Shown: positions 52,372-61,199, counted from the stretch's first letter. The stretch is DNA of 64,000 nt from Streptomyces sp. DH41 (GCF_029813785.1 NZ_JARVKY010000012.1:124001-188000), one strand, 5' to 3'. Made by a program: numbers and translations. Notes: generated by a model from the letters alone, not told the origin.

Positions 52372-55300
52372 TTGGCGGTGATGTCGGTCAGGTCGGCGAG
52401 GATCTCGGAGGCGATGACGGGGTCGATCTCGCCGAGGCGGTGCGGGTACGTGTGGCTGCGCCAGTAGTCACCGGGAGCGGTGTCGATCCATATGGTCTCC
52501 AGGGTCTGGTCGGGAAACTCGTCGACCATGCCGACGGCGATGCCGTCGTCGAGGGCGATGACGAGGTGGCGGTCACGGGCGATCGGGCGGGAGAACCAGC
52601 GTTCCACGCCGTTGTCCTCGGGCGTGCCGCGTTCCCAGCCGCGCTTGGTGAGGCCGAGGAGTTTGCCGACGGGGACGGTGACGCCCTCGAAGCGGGTCAG
52701 CCGGTGGCCGCCTGCCTCCGCGTCGGTGAAGGCGTGCACGGGGCGCCCGAGCTGTGGGAAGGGCTGGAGAATCTCGTAGTCGGCGAAGAGGTCGGCCCAG
52801 GCCTCGATCGTGTCTCCCAGCTGGAGGGGGTGGGCGAGGCGCACGGTGGCGTCGGCGGGGAGGGTCCATGCGTCGTCGTGGACGTCGGCGAGGGTGAGGT
52901 CCTCGGCGACACGGAACGCGGTCACCATGCCGTCGCCGTCGCCGTCGCCGAGCCAGACCAGGCGGCGCACCAAGTGGCGCAGAAGGGGGTGTTCGACGAG
53001 CAGTTCGCGGAACTCGGCGGCGGTCCAGGATCGGCCGGTGACCATGGCGGCCTCCAGGCGGCGCAGCTGGTCGGAGGCGATGGTCCGGACCTCCTTCTTG
53101 AGGGCGGCGAACCGCTTGCGCTCGGCGGGGGCGAGTTCCGGGTCGTCCTTGACGCCCGGGGCCGGCAGGGCCTTGCGGAGCTTGCCGGTCTCGTCGCGGA
53201 CACAGGGGCGGAGCTGTTCGTCGAAGGTGACGGTGAAGCGGCGCGGGCCGTAGTCGATGACGGTGCTGCCGTCGTCGGCGAGGCCGAGGTCCGGGACCAG
53301 CCGGTCGGCGAGCTGGTCGGTGGTGAGGCCGAGCCCTTCGGCGACCTCGTCGATCTTCTCCCGGGCTCGCTTCTTGAGGGCCTTGAACGGCACACGCTGG
53401 GAGATGCCGTGCAGATGACGCAGGGCGGTGTCGGTGCCGATCTCAGCGAGGACGGTGAGGCCCTCGACGGCCCGGTGGTGGGCGTTCTCGCCGGGCCAGG
53501 CACGCACGAGGGGGGTGAGACGGCGGACGGTCTCGTCGTCGCCGAGGAGGCCGAGGGCGTGGAGGGCCCAGCTGTCCTTGGCCGGCATGCCGTGGAACCG
53601 CCACGTCTCGAAGAGGGCCCAGGCGAACTCGGCGAGGGAGCCGGCGTCGCAGTGCTCGGTGACGGTGGCGAGGCCGGGGTAGACGTCACCGGGCTTGGAG
53701 ATCTGCAGCATGGTCGTCACGTGGCGGACGGCGTCGGCGGGCAGGGCGCCGCGGTCGCCGGTGAGCCGGATCTGCGGGAACAGGGCGGGGTCGGCCCAGG
53801 TGCAGGGGGACGGCATCCTCGCCGGGAGGGCGGCCTCCAGCGGGTCGCCGGCGAGGAGGTCGGCGACGATCTCCTCGGCCTCGGCGCCGCAGCCGGCGGC
53901 GATCTCCCGCACGGCCTCGGCGCCCACCTCTGCGGCGAGTTGCCGCAGGGCGTGTTCGGCGTGGGTGCGGGGCGGGCCCGCCGGGCCGACGGCGTCGGGA
54001 ACGAGGAAGGCGGCCGCGGCCCGGCCGTGGCGGCGGAGCCAGGCGAGAACCGTGGGCCTCAGCGACTGACGGCGCACCAGCCACCCGGCCATCTGCCGGG
54101 CCACCTCGACGCTGCGGTAGGGCAGCAGCAGGCCGCAGGCGGTGGCCGGGTAGCGGGCGGCGAGCCGGCTCAGCATCGGCAGGGCGTGCAGGCCGTGGCG
54201 GGCGGCGACGGGCCTGAGGTGGCTCTCGGTGTCCCAGACGTGCTCGGGGGCGAAGGCGTCGAGCAGTGGGCGTACGACGTCCTCGGGACCGGTGACGAAG
54301 AGGCGGGCGGCGTGGATGTTGCCCCGCCACGTCCCCTGCTGCATCTGCCGGATCTCGCGGGACCAGTCGTACTCGCGCCACCAGGGGGTTTCGGCGATGA
54401 CGGTGGCCGCCCAGGCCTCCTGCTCCCCGGGCTTGAAGGCCACCTCGGCCTGCGGTGCCCCGGGGACGTCGCGGGCCACGCGGGCCTTGCGGCTGGTGCG
54501 CTTCCGGGTCCACGGCGGGGCGGCCAGAAGGGCGGGGAGCGCCTCCGCAGGCGCTTCCGCGTCCCGTTCGCCCCGCTTCAGCAGCGGGGCGACGACGGCT
54601 GCGGACGCCTCGGGCAGGGCGGGCAACGTCTCCTTCGTGAGCTCCGGGTGGGTCACCACGTGCAGGGGCAGCAGCATCCGGGAGAGGGACGCCTGTTCGC
54701 TGTCGCCCGCCGCGGCGGCGGAGAGCAGCCGCAGGGCCCGACGAGGGTAGCGGTTCATGGCGTCGAGCAGGGCGGGGCGGACATTGCGGTCGCCGCCGTT
54801 CATCAGCAGCAGGCGGAAGGCATCGTCGGTGGGCAGTTCGGCGGCCCAGCCCGCGACGTCCCGGTGCCCGTTGGATCCGTAGGCTCCGTCGAACGCGTCC
54901 TCCAGCAGGGACCCGACGTCGGGACCGAGCCGGTTCGCGAGGGTGGCGAGCAGTTGGAGGTTCCAGCCGTTCCAGCCGAGTCGTGCTCCTTCGCCGATGC
55001 GGGCGATCTGCTCCGGCCGGTACAGAGAGAGAAGGAGCATGCGCCGCAGGACGGAGTCGTTCGGTATCGGGCCGTCGCAGCACTCGTCGACCCAGGCATG
55101 CTCCTCGGGTACCAGGTAGGAGACCACGATGCGGCGCTCGGCGCTGTCCCGGAGGCCGGCGAGACCTTCGACGGCCCGCTGTCGGGTCTCCTCGTCGGCC
55201 GCCGCGAGCAGGTCCCGGATACGGGCGGCGGTCTCCCGCACGTAGTAGGTCTGGTATCCGGCCTCTCTGCGCAGCGCCGCGTCGTACCGTCGGGAACCTG

Positions 55301-55673
55301 CCTGCATGTAATGGGGGTTGACGCATCCCAGCTCCACGACGGCACGGGCGGCGAACGGCAGGCCGTGTTCGGTCACGCAGGCGTCGACGAGCACGTCCAC
55401 CATCGCGTAGTGCCAGCCAACGGCGATCTCCACGGCGGCTCCGAGCGGAGAGGGACTGCCCTCCCGGTGGGCCCGGCCCTCCTTCACCAGCTCCGGGTCG
55501 CTGCCGGAGGAGGAGAACATCTCCTCGAACCAGGCCGCCTCCTGCGCGTAGCGGCGAGCGGCCTTCTCCACCGCGTCCTCGGCCGGCTGCGCGGCGGCCC
55601 GGAGCACGGGCAGGGCCCGCAGCCAGGCGGCGGGCATCTCGAACCGGTCCTCGTCGGCAATTCCCTGGTGCAT
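52368..55673 (-). CDS. DUF4132 / MolR-like large protein of the MoxR/VWA system (YehI-like)
   Basis: 1101 aa; ATG at 55673 preferred over 55703 because GGGGAGGA lies 8 nt upstream. The bulk is HEAT-like helical repeats (many ...ALPALLAAP..., VRRLTPLVRAW units). The C-terminal DUF4132 domain (residues about 770-1090) includes RLAHPLQLGDTIEAWADLFADYEILQPFPQLGRPV and FEGVTVPVGKLLGLTKRGWERG in outline. No enzymatic motif recognised. First gene of the operon. E. coli YehI/MolR is the best-known relative. Confidence 0.9.
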   Translation of the reverse strand: MHQGIADEDRFEMPAAWLRALPVLRAAAQPAEDAVEKAARRYAQEAAWFEEMFSSSGSDPELVKEGRAHREGSPSPLGAAVEIAVGWHYAMVDVLVDACVTEHGLPFAARAVVELGCVNPHYMQAGSRRYDAALRREAGYQTYYVRETAARIRDLLAAADEETRQRAVEGLAGLRDSAERRIVVSYLVPEEHAWVDECCDGPIPNDSVLRRMLLLSLYRPEQIARIGEGARLGWNGWNLQLLATLANRLGPDVGSLLEDAFDGAYGSNGHRDVAGWAAELPTDDAFRLLLMNGGDRNVRPALLDAMNRYPRRALRLLSAAAAGDSEQASLSRMLLPLHVVTHPELTKETLPALPEASAAVVAPLLKRGERDAEAPAEALPALLAAPPWTRKRTSRKARVARDVPGAPQAEVAFKPGEQEAWAATVIAETPWWREYDWSREIRQMQQGTWRGNIHAARLFVTGPEDVVRPLLDAFAPEHVWDTESHLRPVAARHGLHALPMLSRLAARYPATACGLLLPYRSVEVARQMAGWLVRRQSLRPTVLAWLRRHGRAAAAFLVPDAVGPAGPPRTHAEHALRQLAAEVGAEAVREIAAGCGAEAEEIVADLLAGDPLEAALPARMPSPCTWADPALFPQIRLTGDRGALPADAVRHVTTMLQISKPGDVYPGLATVTEHCDAGSLAEFAWALFETWRFHGMPAKDSWALHALGLLGDDETVRRLTPLVRAWPGENAHHRAVEGLTVLAEIGTDTALRHLHGISQRVPFKALKKRAREKIDEVAEGLGLTTDQLADRLVPDLGLADDGSTVIDYGPRRFTVTFDEQLRPCVRDETGKLRKALPAPGVKDDPELAPAERKRFAALKKEVRTIASDQLRRLEAAMVTGRSWTAAEFRELLVEHPLLRHLVRRLVWLGDGDGDGMVTAFRVAEDLTLADVHDDAWTLPADATVRLAHPLQLGDTIEAWADLFADYEILQPFPQLGRPVHAFTDAEAGGHRLTRFEGVTVPVGKLLGLTKRGWERGTPEDNGVERWFSRPIARDRHLVIALDDGIAVGMVDEFPDQTLETIWIDTAPGDYWRSHTYPHRLGEIDPVIASEILADLTDITAK

Positions 55674-56226
55674 GACGCTGTTCCTCCCCGTCACCCGTCG
55701 CACGGGGACCTCATGAGCAGTTACCGATCACGTTAGACCTCGGCACTGACAACGGCCGGGCCCGTGCACGCCCGGCGGCGGCACATCCGCATCGCAGGAT
55801 CCTCCGCCCCTCACGATCAACTTTCTTGTGCTGCTCGCGTTTTCGACCTGCATCAGATGTGCGGGGCACTGTCTTCCCGCAGATCGCCCTCCCGCACCGA
55901 TCGCGGCACCGGCGAGGTGCTGTGCGACTGGAGGGAAGCCGACCCAGACGAACGGAGACGGGAGAGCTCGACGCCGCCGAGTGAAGGACGCCCGGATGAA
56001 CCTCGGCGCGCCGTATCCCCGGGACCGATCAATCGCGGCTCGAGCCAATTGCATTGCAGTGATGCGCCGGCACCTCTGACGCCGATCACGCTCGTGACGT
56101 CAGCTCCCCGGCGACCGGTGGCGCCTCGTTCGGTGCGGCCGGATGCCACTCCTACAGTGACGTCGGACGCGGCACTATCCGAGGAACGACAACCGGACCG
56201 TACGGTTGGTATTCGAGACGTTCGTG

Positions 56227-56271
56227 TCCACCAAACTCCGTTAAGGCAACACCAGCCTATCCGGATGGCAA
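56227..56271. repeat. 45-bp imperfect direct repeat, copy A
   Basis: This segment matches 59318-59362 at 37 of 45 positions without gaps. Both copies start TCCACCAAAC and end ATCCGGATGGCAA. They are in the same orientation and bracket a 3-kb block of unrecognised genes. Confidence 0.8.
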
Positions 56272-56292
56272 GGGCCGGGGCCGGCCCTTGCC
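56267..56292. terminator. Strong hairpin, probable terminator of the small membrane-protein gene
   Basis: GGCAAGGGCCGG (56267-56278) pairs perfectly with CCGGCCCTTGCC (56281-56292). It lies 30 bp downstream of the small membrane-protein gene and overlaps the end of repeat copy A. Confidence 0.6.
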
Positions 56293-56321
56293 ACAACCCC
56301 GCGGTCATTTCTCCGGCAGGG

Positions 56322-56513
56322 TCACAGGGGCCTGAGGACGAGGAGGTGGCAGTCGAGGATCTGACGGGCTTCCCTCCGGCGGGAGCGGCGGGGGTGCAGC
56401 AGGGCGACTCTGACGATGACGACGTACACGGTGATCCAGATGTGCAGGACGGTGATCAGGCCCCAGAGCAGGGGCCCGGTGGTCGGGAGCGGGGCGGTCA
56501 GTGCAGTGAGCAT
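56322..56513 (-). CDS. Small single-span membrane protein
   Basis: 63 aa, ATG at 56513 with a perfect AGGAGG five bases upstream. One transmembrane helix (LLWGLITVLHIWITVYVVIV, extending to VALL), then a basic RRSRRREAR stretch that should face the cytoplasm and a short hydrophobic end. No family recognised. It is divergent from the MerR-like gene and inside the repeat-bounded block; it could be a toxin or regulator anchor, but that is speculation. Confidence 0.7.
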   Translation of the reverse strand: MLTALTAPLPTTGPLLWGLITVLHIWITVYVVIVRVALLHPRRSRRREARQILDCHLLVLRPL

Positions 56514-56658
56514 GGTTCCTCCTAATGTGTCGCCGGGCCGTGCGCTGCGGCGGTTCCCCCAGGTCACCAGGCCCGGTGCGCCCGGCCCGGGTAAAGGTGG
56601 TGGGTCTCTAATTCCCGAAGGCGCGTCCTCTTCCGACGGAAGTAGGTAGGTTCGCGGC

Positions 56659-57591
56659 ATGTCTTCTCCTGGTCCGGTCTCCGCTGATCAGCAGCTCGTC
56701 GAGCACGCGCGTCAGCACGGTTTCGTGGTGTCAGCGAACCAGCTTGCGTCGTGGCGGCGGGCGGGGCTGTTGCCGGCACACACGAAGCGGGCGCTGGGCC
56801 GCGGGCGCGGGAGCACGTCGGTTCCGGACGACGAGGCATTCGGTCTGGTCGTGGCGCTCGCCCGGCTGGCGCGGAGGGGCGCCCGGCCCTCTCATCTGGC
56901 GCTGGCGCTGTTCGGCGAAGGGCACCCGGTGCCGGAGGAGACCGTGCGGGACGCCTTCGGCAAGGCGGTCCGGGGCCTGGGCGCCGGACTCGGCGAGGAA
57001 GGTCCGGAAGAGGGAGAGAACGAGGAGGAGTGGGCGGAGCGCGTCGCCGACGAGGTGCTCGCCTCGGGACAGCGGGTGCGGCTCATTCCCGCGCGGGTGC
57101 GTCGGATCGATGAGGGCATCGCCCGGTACATGCGTGACCGGGGGGTGGTTTGGCCCCCTCCCGAGCTGGCCGACCTGGACGCGAACCCGGAACCTCCGAG
57201 CCTGTCCGGCGGGGAGGTCACGGCTGCCGCAGTAACCACGGCGCTGCGTGGAGGTGCCGCCGTCACGCCGCAAGGGATCGGTGACGTGCTGCGGGCCGCT
57301 CAGCCGACGGGGTGGGGCAACCCGGGGGCGTCACTGGCCGAGTACACGGTCGATGACGTCCCTGATGCCGTCCAGGAGGTGTTCCTCCCGGACGGCGGGA
57401 TGAGCACCGTTCCCGACGGTGACGTCCGCGGCGCCCTGCTCAGTCTGGCGGAGACGGCCACCCTGGAAGACCTGCGGGACGCCTGGGAGGTGAGCGGGGC
57501 GACCCGCGAGTGGCTGCTCGGATCCCCCGCCGTGCTGCCTGCCCCGCTGATCCCGTTCCTCCAGCCGCGGCACGCCTCCGAGATCCAGTAG
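56659..57591 (+). CDS. MerR-like HTH protein of unknown function
   Basis: 310 aa, ATG at 56659 with a weak AGGTAGG upstream. Residues about 15-65 (HARQHGFVVSANQLASWRRAGLLPAH...) resemble the MerR-like HTH found at the start of some actinobacterial proteins; a basic RALGRGRGST loop follows. The middle is acidic (EEGPEEGENEEEWAERVADE). The rest is helical. First of three same-strand genes with 7-bp and overlapping junctions. A regulatory or DNA-targeting subunit is possible. Confidence 0.75.
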   Translation: MSSPGPVSADQQLVEHARQHGFVVSANQLASWRRAGLLPAHTKRALGRGRGSTSVPDDEAFGLVVALARLARRGARPSHLALALFGEGHPVPEETVRDAFGKAVRGLGAGLGEEGPEEGENEEEWAERVADEVLASGQRVRLIPARVRRIDEGIARYMRDRGVVWPPPELADLDANPEPPSLSGGEVTAAAVTTALRGGAAVTPQGIGDVLRAAQPTGWGNPGASLAEYTVDDVPDAVQEVFLPDGGMSTVPDGDVRGALLSLAETATLEDLRDAWEVSGATREWLLGSPAVLPAPLIPFLQPRHASEIQ

Positions 57592-57598
57592 GAGAATC

Positions 57599-58000
57599 AT
57601 GATCCAGAGCCCTCGTGAGACCGTGGCGGCGGCCATGGCCGAAATGGCGGTGCTGCGTGCTCTCCAAGTGGCCGGTCGGCGCTTGCTCGCGCGGCGGAGC
57701 CGGGCGGTACGGGGCCCTCTGCGGACCGTCCCTCCGTGGGAGCTGCATGTCCATCTGCCGGTTGGCGATACCGATCTGGCGCTGCTCCTGCGGGATGCGT
57801 GGGTCATCCCGCAGGCCGTCGGCCTGCCCTCGACCATGATCGAGGAACTGGATCAGCACGTGCGAATTCTGCTTGCCGCGGGGCTCGGGTACCGCCGGGA
57901 CGACTTGTTCAAGACCTTGTCTCGTCTGCCGCTGGAACAGCTGGTACTCCCTTGGGACGCGCCTGCGGGGACGGACGAGGCTCATGCCCCGAGCAAGTGA
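57599..58000 (+). CDS. Small unknown protein of the three-gene cassette
   Basis: 133 aa, ATG with AGGAG 6 bp upstream, 7 bp after the previous stop. Two helical parts: a basic N-terminus (ALQVAGRRLLARRSRAVRG) and WELHVHLPVGDTDLALLLRDAW followed by LIEELDQHVRILLAAGLGY-like helices. The next gene starts inside its last 17 bp. No family recognised. Confidence 0.7.
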   Translation: MIQSPRETVAAAMAEMAVLRALQVAGRRLLARRSRAVRGPLRTVPPWELHVHLPVGDTDLALLLRDAWVIPQAVGLPSTMIEELDQHVRILLAAGLGYRRDDLFKTLSRLPLEQLVLPWDAPAGTDEAHAPSK

Positions 58001-59195
58001 TCCGGTGGAGCTGAGGGCGGCAGGCGTCCTGCGGTACTGCACGGGTGAGACCGTCGAACCGTATGACCACTGCCCCCGGTGCGGTGATTTCCATGAGGTG
58101 CGCGCGGACCCCAACGGGCGCTTCGACTTCATGTGCGGCGGTGATCGGGCGGTTGAGGTCACACAGGTGACCAGCAGCGTGGCTGAGCAGAACCGGCGCT
58201 CCTGGGAGCCGTACCTCAAGGAGCATGCGGTGCCCGAGCTAAATCTAGGCTGGCACGTAGTGTTCGAGAGCACGGCGAAGGCAACCTACGGGGGCCGCAA
58301 GGGGCACCCTCGTTTCAAGGATGCCCTGACCGTCATCAGCCCGGCCCTGGCCGAGCTGGAACGGCGTGGCGTGAACCGCTTCGGCCCCGGCACGGCCTGT
58401 ATCGAGCGGCCATTCCATGAGGAGGCGTGCCCGTACGGCGTCCTGGGCAGTGCTGGGGTGGCCTTCGGTTGTTCAGTGCCCAGCGAGACGAGTACCGGCT
58501 ACATCAGCGCAGGCCTGCTCACGGGGTACGACCAGATGCCGGCTTTCAACCCGGACCACTGGGCCGGGAAGGCCGAGAAGAACCGCCGCCAGGGAAAGCC
58601 CCCACCGCCCTCTCCCCTCCCGGAACCACTCCGGATGGGCCCGGTGCTGTGGTCGTTCGATCCGGACTTCCTCGCTTCACTGGAGAAGCGCCGGACCGAG
58701 GACGAACGGAAGTCGGCCGAGACGACGCGAGCCCTTTTCCCCGGTCGCCACACCGATGCTGAACTCGCCGAACTGGCCCGCCGGGACGTGAGCGAACGGA
58801 TCACCCTCGCACGATCCCTGACCTGGCGGACCGCGCTCCCGGCGAACCCGCCGCCCATCGCTGACGCCGACGGCGGAACGGATCTGGTGGACTTGCTGGA
58901 AGTCGAGTTCGGGCTGCACGAGGACCTGGCCCTGAAGCTCAACGCGGCTTCCGACCGACCGCGCCGAGAGGTGTTCTTCTGGCTCACCTGGATGCGTTCC
59001 TCCGCATGGCACCGTCTCGCCGCCCCAGGCCTGCTGCCCCAGCGGTCTCCGAACGTACCGGCCGGCATCACCGGCCTCTGGGTCGGCTGCCTGCTGGACG
59101 AGACCCACGTTTTGCACTGGGACCACGACACCGGCTGGACGCGCCACCCGCTACCGAACCCGCTGCCCATACCCCGATTCCCCGGCTGCCCCTGA
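57984..59195 (+). CDS. Unknown protein, possible PD-(D/E)XK-like nuclease with zinc-knuckle
   Basis: 403 aa; ATG at 57984 with GAGG upstream, overlapping the previous gene by 17 bp. It starts with a CPRCGDFH knuckle (C30, C33), then FDFMCGGDRAVEVTQV where D48 and E58 are spaced like the core of a restriction-endonuclease-like fold, though the usual Lys is replaced by Thr. A LGWHVVFES strand and a C-terminal LWVGCLLDETHVLHWDHDTGW segment also recall such predicted nucleases. Weak inference. Some rarer codons (CTA) appear. Confidence 0.65.
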   Translation: MPRASDPVELRAAGVLRYCTGETVEPYDHCPRCGDFHEVRADPNGRFDFMCGGDRAVEVTQVTSSVAEQNRRSWEPYLKEHAVPELNLGWHVVFESTAKATYGGRKGHPRFKDALTVISPALAELERRGVNRFGPGTACIERPFHEEACPYGVLGSAGVAFGCSVPSETSTGYISAGLLTGYDQMPAFNPDHWAGKAEKNRRQGKPPPPSPLPEPLRMGPVLWSFDPDFLASLEKRRTEDERKSAETTRALFPGRHTDAELAELARRDVSERITLARSLTWRTALPANPPPIADADGGTDLVDLLEVEFGLHEDLALKLNAASDRPRREVFFWLTWMRSSAWHRLAAPGLLPQRSPNVPAGITGLWVGCLLDETHVLHWDHDTGWTRHPLPNPLPIPRFPGCP

Positions 59196-59491
59196 CGCAC
59201 GACTGGACAGCGCAGCGGCATTTCGGCCCCCTCCTGGGCCGGGGTCGGACTCTGAGGAGGGACCCGCTTTCCAGCTATAGGCATGCTCCGCAGTTGTCCA
59301 AGTTGCTAGCCCTCGACTCCACCAAACTTCGCCAGGACAGCCCCAGCCCATCCGGATGGCAACGCACGCCGGGCCAGCCGCGGCCGTCACCTCGCGGGGT
59401 GACCACCACGGCTGAAGCATCCGCTCAGCAGGCGGTGGCGGGCCATTCCCAGCCCATCACGCCGGCGTCACGGTTTCCTTGCCGACCCGGA
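59196..59491. other. Intergenic region with direct-repeat copy B
   Basis: No gene seen. It lies between the convergent cassette gene and the 331-aa gene, and holds repeat copy B. Confidence 0.6.
59318..59362. repeat. 45-bp imperfect direct repeat, copy B
   Basis: Second copy of the repeat described at 56227-56271 (37/45 identical). On the minus strand both copies can be read as AIR-GW-C---VWW-R, so a common coding or insertion-element origin is possible. Confidence 0.8.
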
Positions 59492-60487
59492 TTACGAGTC
59501 GTAGCGTTCGGTCACCACCATCGCTGTCCCTGCGAGTACCGCTCCCACGGGCGTCTCAGCCCACTCGGCGAGCAGCAGCGGCTTCTCGTCCACGGAATTC
59601 AGCAGATGAGCGATCTCCTCGGCGGTCGGCGCGACCGGAAGGGCACAGTCGACCATGTCGTGGCCTGTCGCGCTGGTGTGGTTCCCGGGCTCCTCCTCGG
59701 GATCGTCCGGCACCCATCGGCCGACCTCGATCTCCCACGAAGTCTCGTCGTCGCCTGACTCCGGCGCTTCGATCGTCAGGTAGAAGCCGTCGGAGTCGTA
59801 CGGCTCCACGAAGAGGCGACAGCTGGGGTCGTCGAGTGAAGCCCCCACGTCGCCGCCCTGGGCGTGCGCGGTGACCAGCACCCGGAGGGCAGCGACCGCC
59901 TTCTCCCGTTCCTCCGAGGTGAATCCCGACTCGCGTCGGTCGAGTTGCTCGCGCGTCTCGTCGCTCAGCGTGTCCAGCCCGTCGTCGTACTTCACGAAGG
60001 GGTGGCCGAATTCCCAGCAGCGCTCGGCCCCCGGATCCTCCTCCGAGGAAGTTCCCGAGAAGTCCGCGAATCCTGCCTGCAACCCGTGCTTCTCTGCCTC
60101 CAGTTCGGCCCGGATCGCTCTGCTGACCGTGTCGGGGAGAGCCGCCATGGCACTTTCCAGGTCGACGAGCGCCTGGTGAAGCCGTAGGCAGACGTACTCG
60201 AACCACAGACTGTGGGAACCATGGAGAAGAGCGGTGCGGGCGGCAGGGTCTGTCAGCGCGGCAAGCTGCGTACGCGGGTAATAGCCCACACGCCGTTCCC
60301 GGCGGTCGTGGATGCTGACAGGGACGGTGGCGAAGGCGGAAATTCGATTGAGGGCGTCGACGACCGGGCCCCCGAGGCGAGGCTCGGCAAGACTCGTCAC
60401 GGTCTTGGATACAACGCCGTCCGGACCCTCGTAGGTCGCCAGGATCTGAGTCTTTCCACGGGTGGCGTGCTGAGAGTAGATGGTCAC
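59492..60487 (-). CDS. Unknown acidic protein
   Basis: 331 aa from a GTG at 60487 with GAAAGG upstream; longer frames read less like protein. It begins VTIYSQHATRGKTQILATYE. Residues about 110-215 are helical with LHQALVDLESAMAALPDTV. The C-terminal third is acidic (SGDDETSWEIEVGRWVPDDPEEEP) and ends PLLLAEWAETPVGAVLAGTA. No domain recognised. It lies between the repeat-bounded cassette and the IS3 remnant. Confidence 0.75.
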   Translation of the reverse strand: MTIYSQHATRGKTQILATYEGPDGVVSKTVTSLAEPRLGGPVVDALNRISAFATVPVSIHDRRERRVGYYPRTQLAALTDPAARTALLHGSHSLWFEYVCLRLHQALVDLESAMAALPDTVSRAIRAELEAEKHGLQAGFADFSGTSSEEDPGAERCWEFGHPFVKYDDGLDTLSDETREQLDRRESGFTSEEREKAVAALRVLVTAHAQGGDVGASLDDPSCRLFVEPYDSDGFYLTIEAPESGDDETSWEIEVGRWVPDDPEEEPGNHTSATGHDMVDCALPVAPTAEEIAHLLNSVDEKPLLLAEWAETPVGAVLAGTAMVVTERYDS

Positions 60488-60752
60488 GGAACGCCTTTCG
60501 GCCGTCCGGCACACGACGGCCGGACAGAACAGGTGCGCAGGAAGTGGGTAGGAGGTGGTGGCGAGGGTGCTTTCCGACGCTCCGTACCTCAAGACGATCG
60601 GAGGTGGCCCAGGTACCGTCCCAGGCTCCATTCCTGCCCGCAGGGTAGCGCATACCCTGCGCTTCGTAAGCAGATATTCAGCGGGTCTGCCACACGAATC
60701 AGGTGACATCTGAACTGGTGTGCCTTATGGGGTGGGTGGGACGGATTTGGCT

Positions 60753-61061
60753 GTGTCCAAGCCTCATCCGGAGGAGTTCCGCCAAGACGTCGTGCGGGTC
60801 GGAAGAAACCGCGGCGCGGGCCTGACGGTCGAACGGGTGTCCACTGCCTTTGGAGTCCACCCGATGACGCTGTGGAAGTGGATGCGTCGGACGGACATCG
60901 ACGACGGGACCAAGCCCGGAACGGCCGGTCAGGAGAATACGGAACTTCAGGAAGCACGGCGGCGGATCAAACTGCTGGAGCAGGAGAACGAGATCCTGCG
61001 GGGGACTGCGGCGTATCTATCGCAAGCGCATCTGCCGGGAAAGGGATCTACCCGCTCGTGA
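60753..61061 (+). CDS. IS3-family transposase OrfA
   Basis: 102 aa, GTG at 60753. HTH: PHPEEFRQDVVRVGRN, LTVERVSTAFGVHPMTLWKWMRR, then the coiled coil TELQEARRRIKLLEQENEIL and the terminal LRGTAAYL. In intact elements OrfA binds the ends and is fused to OrfB by frameshifting. Here OrfB is missing. Confidence 0.88.
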   Translation: MSKPHPEEFRQDVVRVGRNRGAGLTVERVSTAFGVHPMTLWKWMRRTDIDDGTKPGTAGQENTELQEARRRIKLLEQENEILRGTAAYLSQAHLPGKGSTRS

Positions 61062-61102
61062 GAGAGCTGGCCGGGGACGGGTTGCCCGTCACGTCCAGTT
61101 GA
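61043..61102 (+). pseudogene. Truncated IS3 orfB start
   Basis: In the -1 frame relative to orfA the sequence reads KGIYPLVRELAGDGLPVTSS followed by a stop. This corresponds to the first residues of an OrfB integrase; the catalytic DDE domain is absent. Confidence 0.7.
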
Positions 61103-61199
61103 TGCAGCCGGACTTCGCAACAATCAAGCCTGGCACACGTCCGCGGCATTTTCGGCCACTCAACGACGGCGCCCGGCTGCTCCGCGTAACCTCACCGGC

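Larger units (their letters stand above)
55674..56321. other. Gene-free stretch with direct-repeat copy A and a strong hairpin
   Basis: This 648-bp gap contains the DUF4132 promoter side, an ACCGTACGGT palindrome at about 56198-56207, repeat copy A (56227-56271) and a 12-bp hairpin (56267-56292). Open frames across it have poor codon bias. I see no gene. Confidence 0.6.
60720..61102 (+). mobile_element. IS3-family insertion sequence remnant
   Basis: A nearly complete orfA is followed by only about 20 codons of orfB before the similarity stops at about 61100. Terminal inverted repeats were not found. The element is inactive and marks past transposition beside the Wadjet genes. Confidence 0.8.

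Noticed and set aside
52440-55736. A 1098-aa plus-strand frame antisense to DUF4132
   Set aside because: Same reason: it mirrors a real gene and has no protein-like features or start site.
55764-56525. A 253-aa frame across the gap upstream of the MoxR/VWA operon
   Set aside because: The composition is poor and it runs through repeat copy A, the hairpin and the small membrane-protein gene on the other strand.
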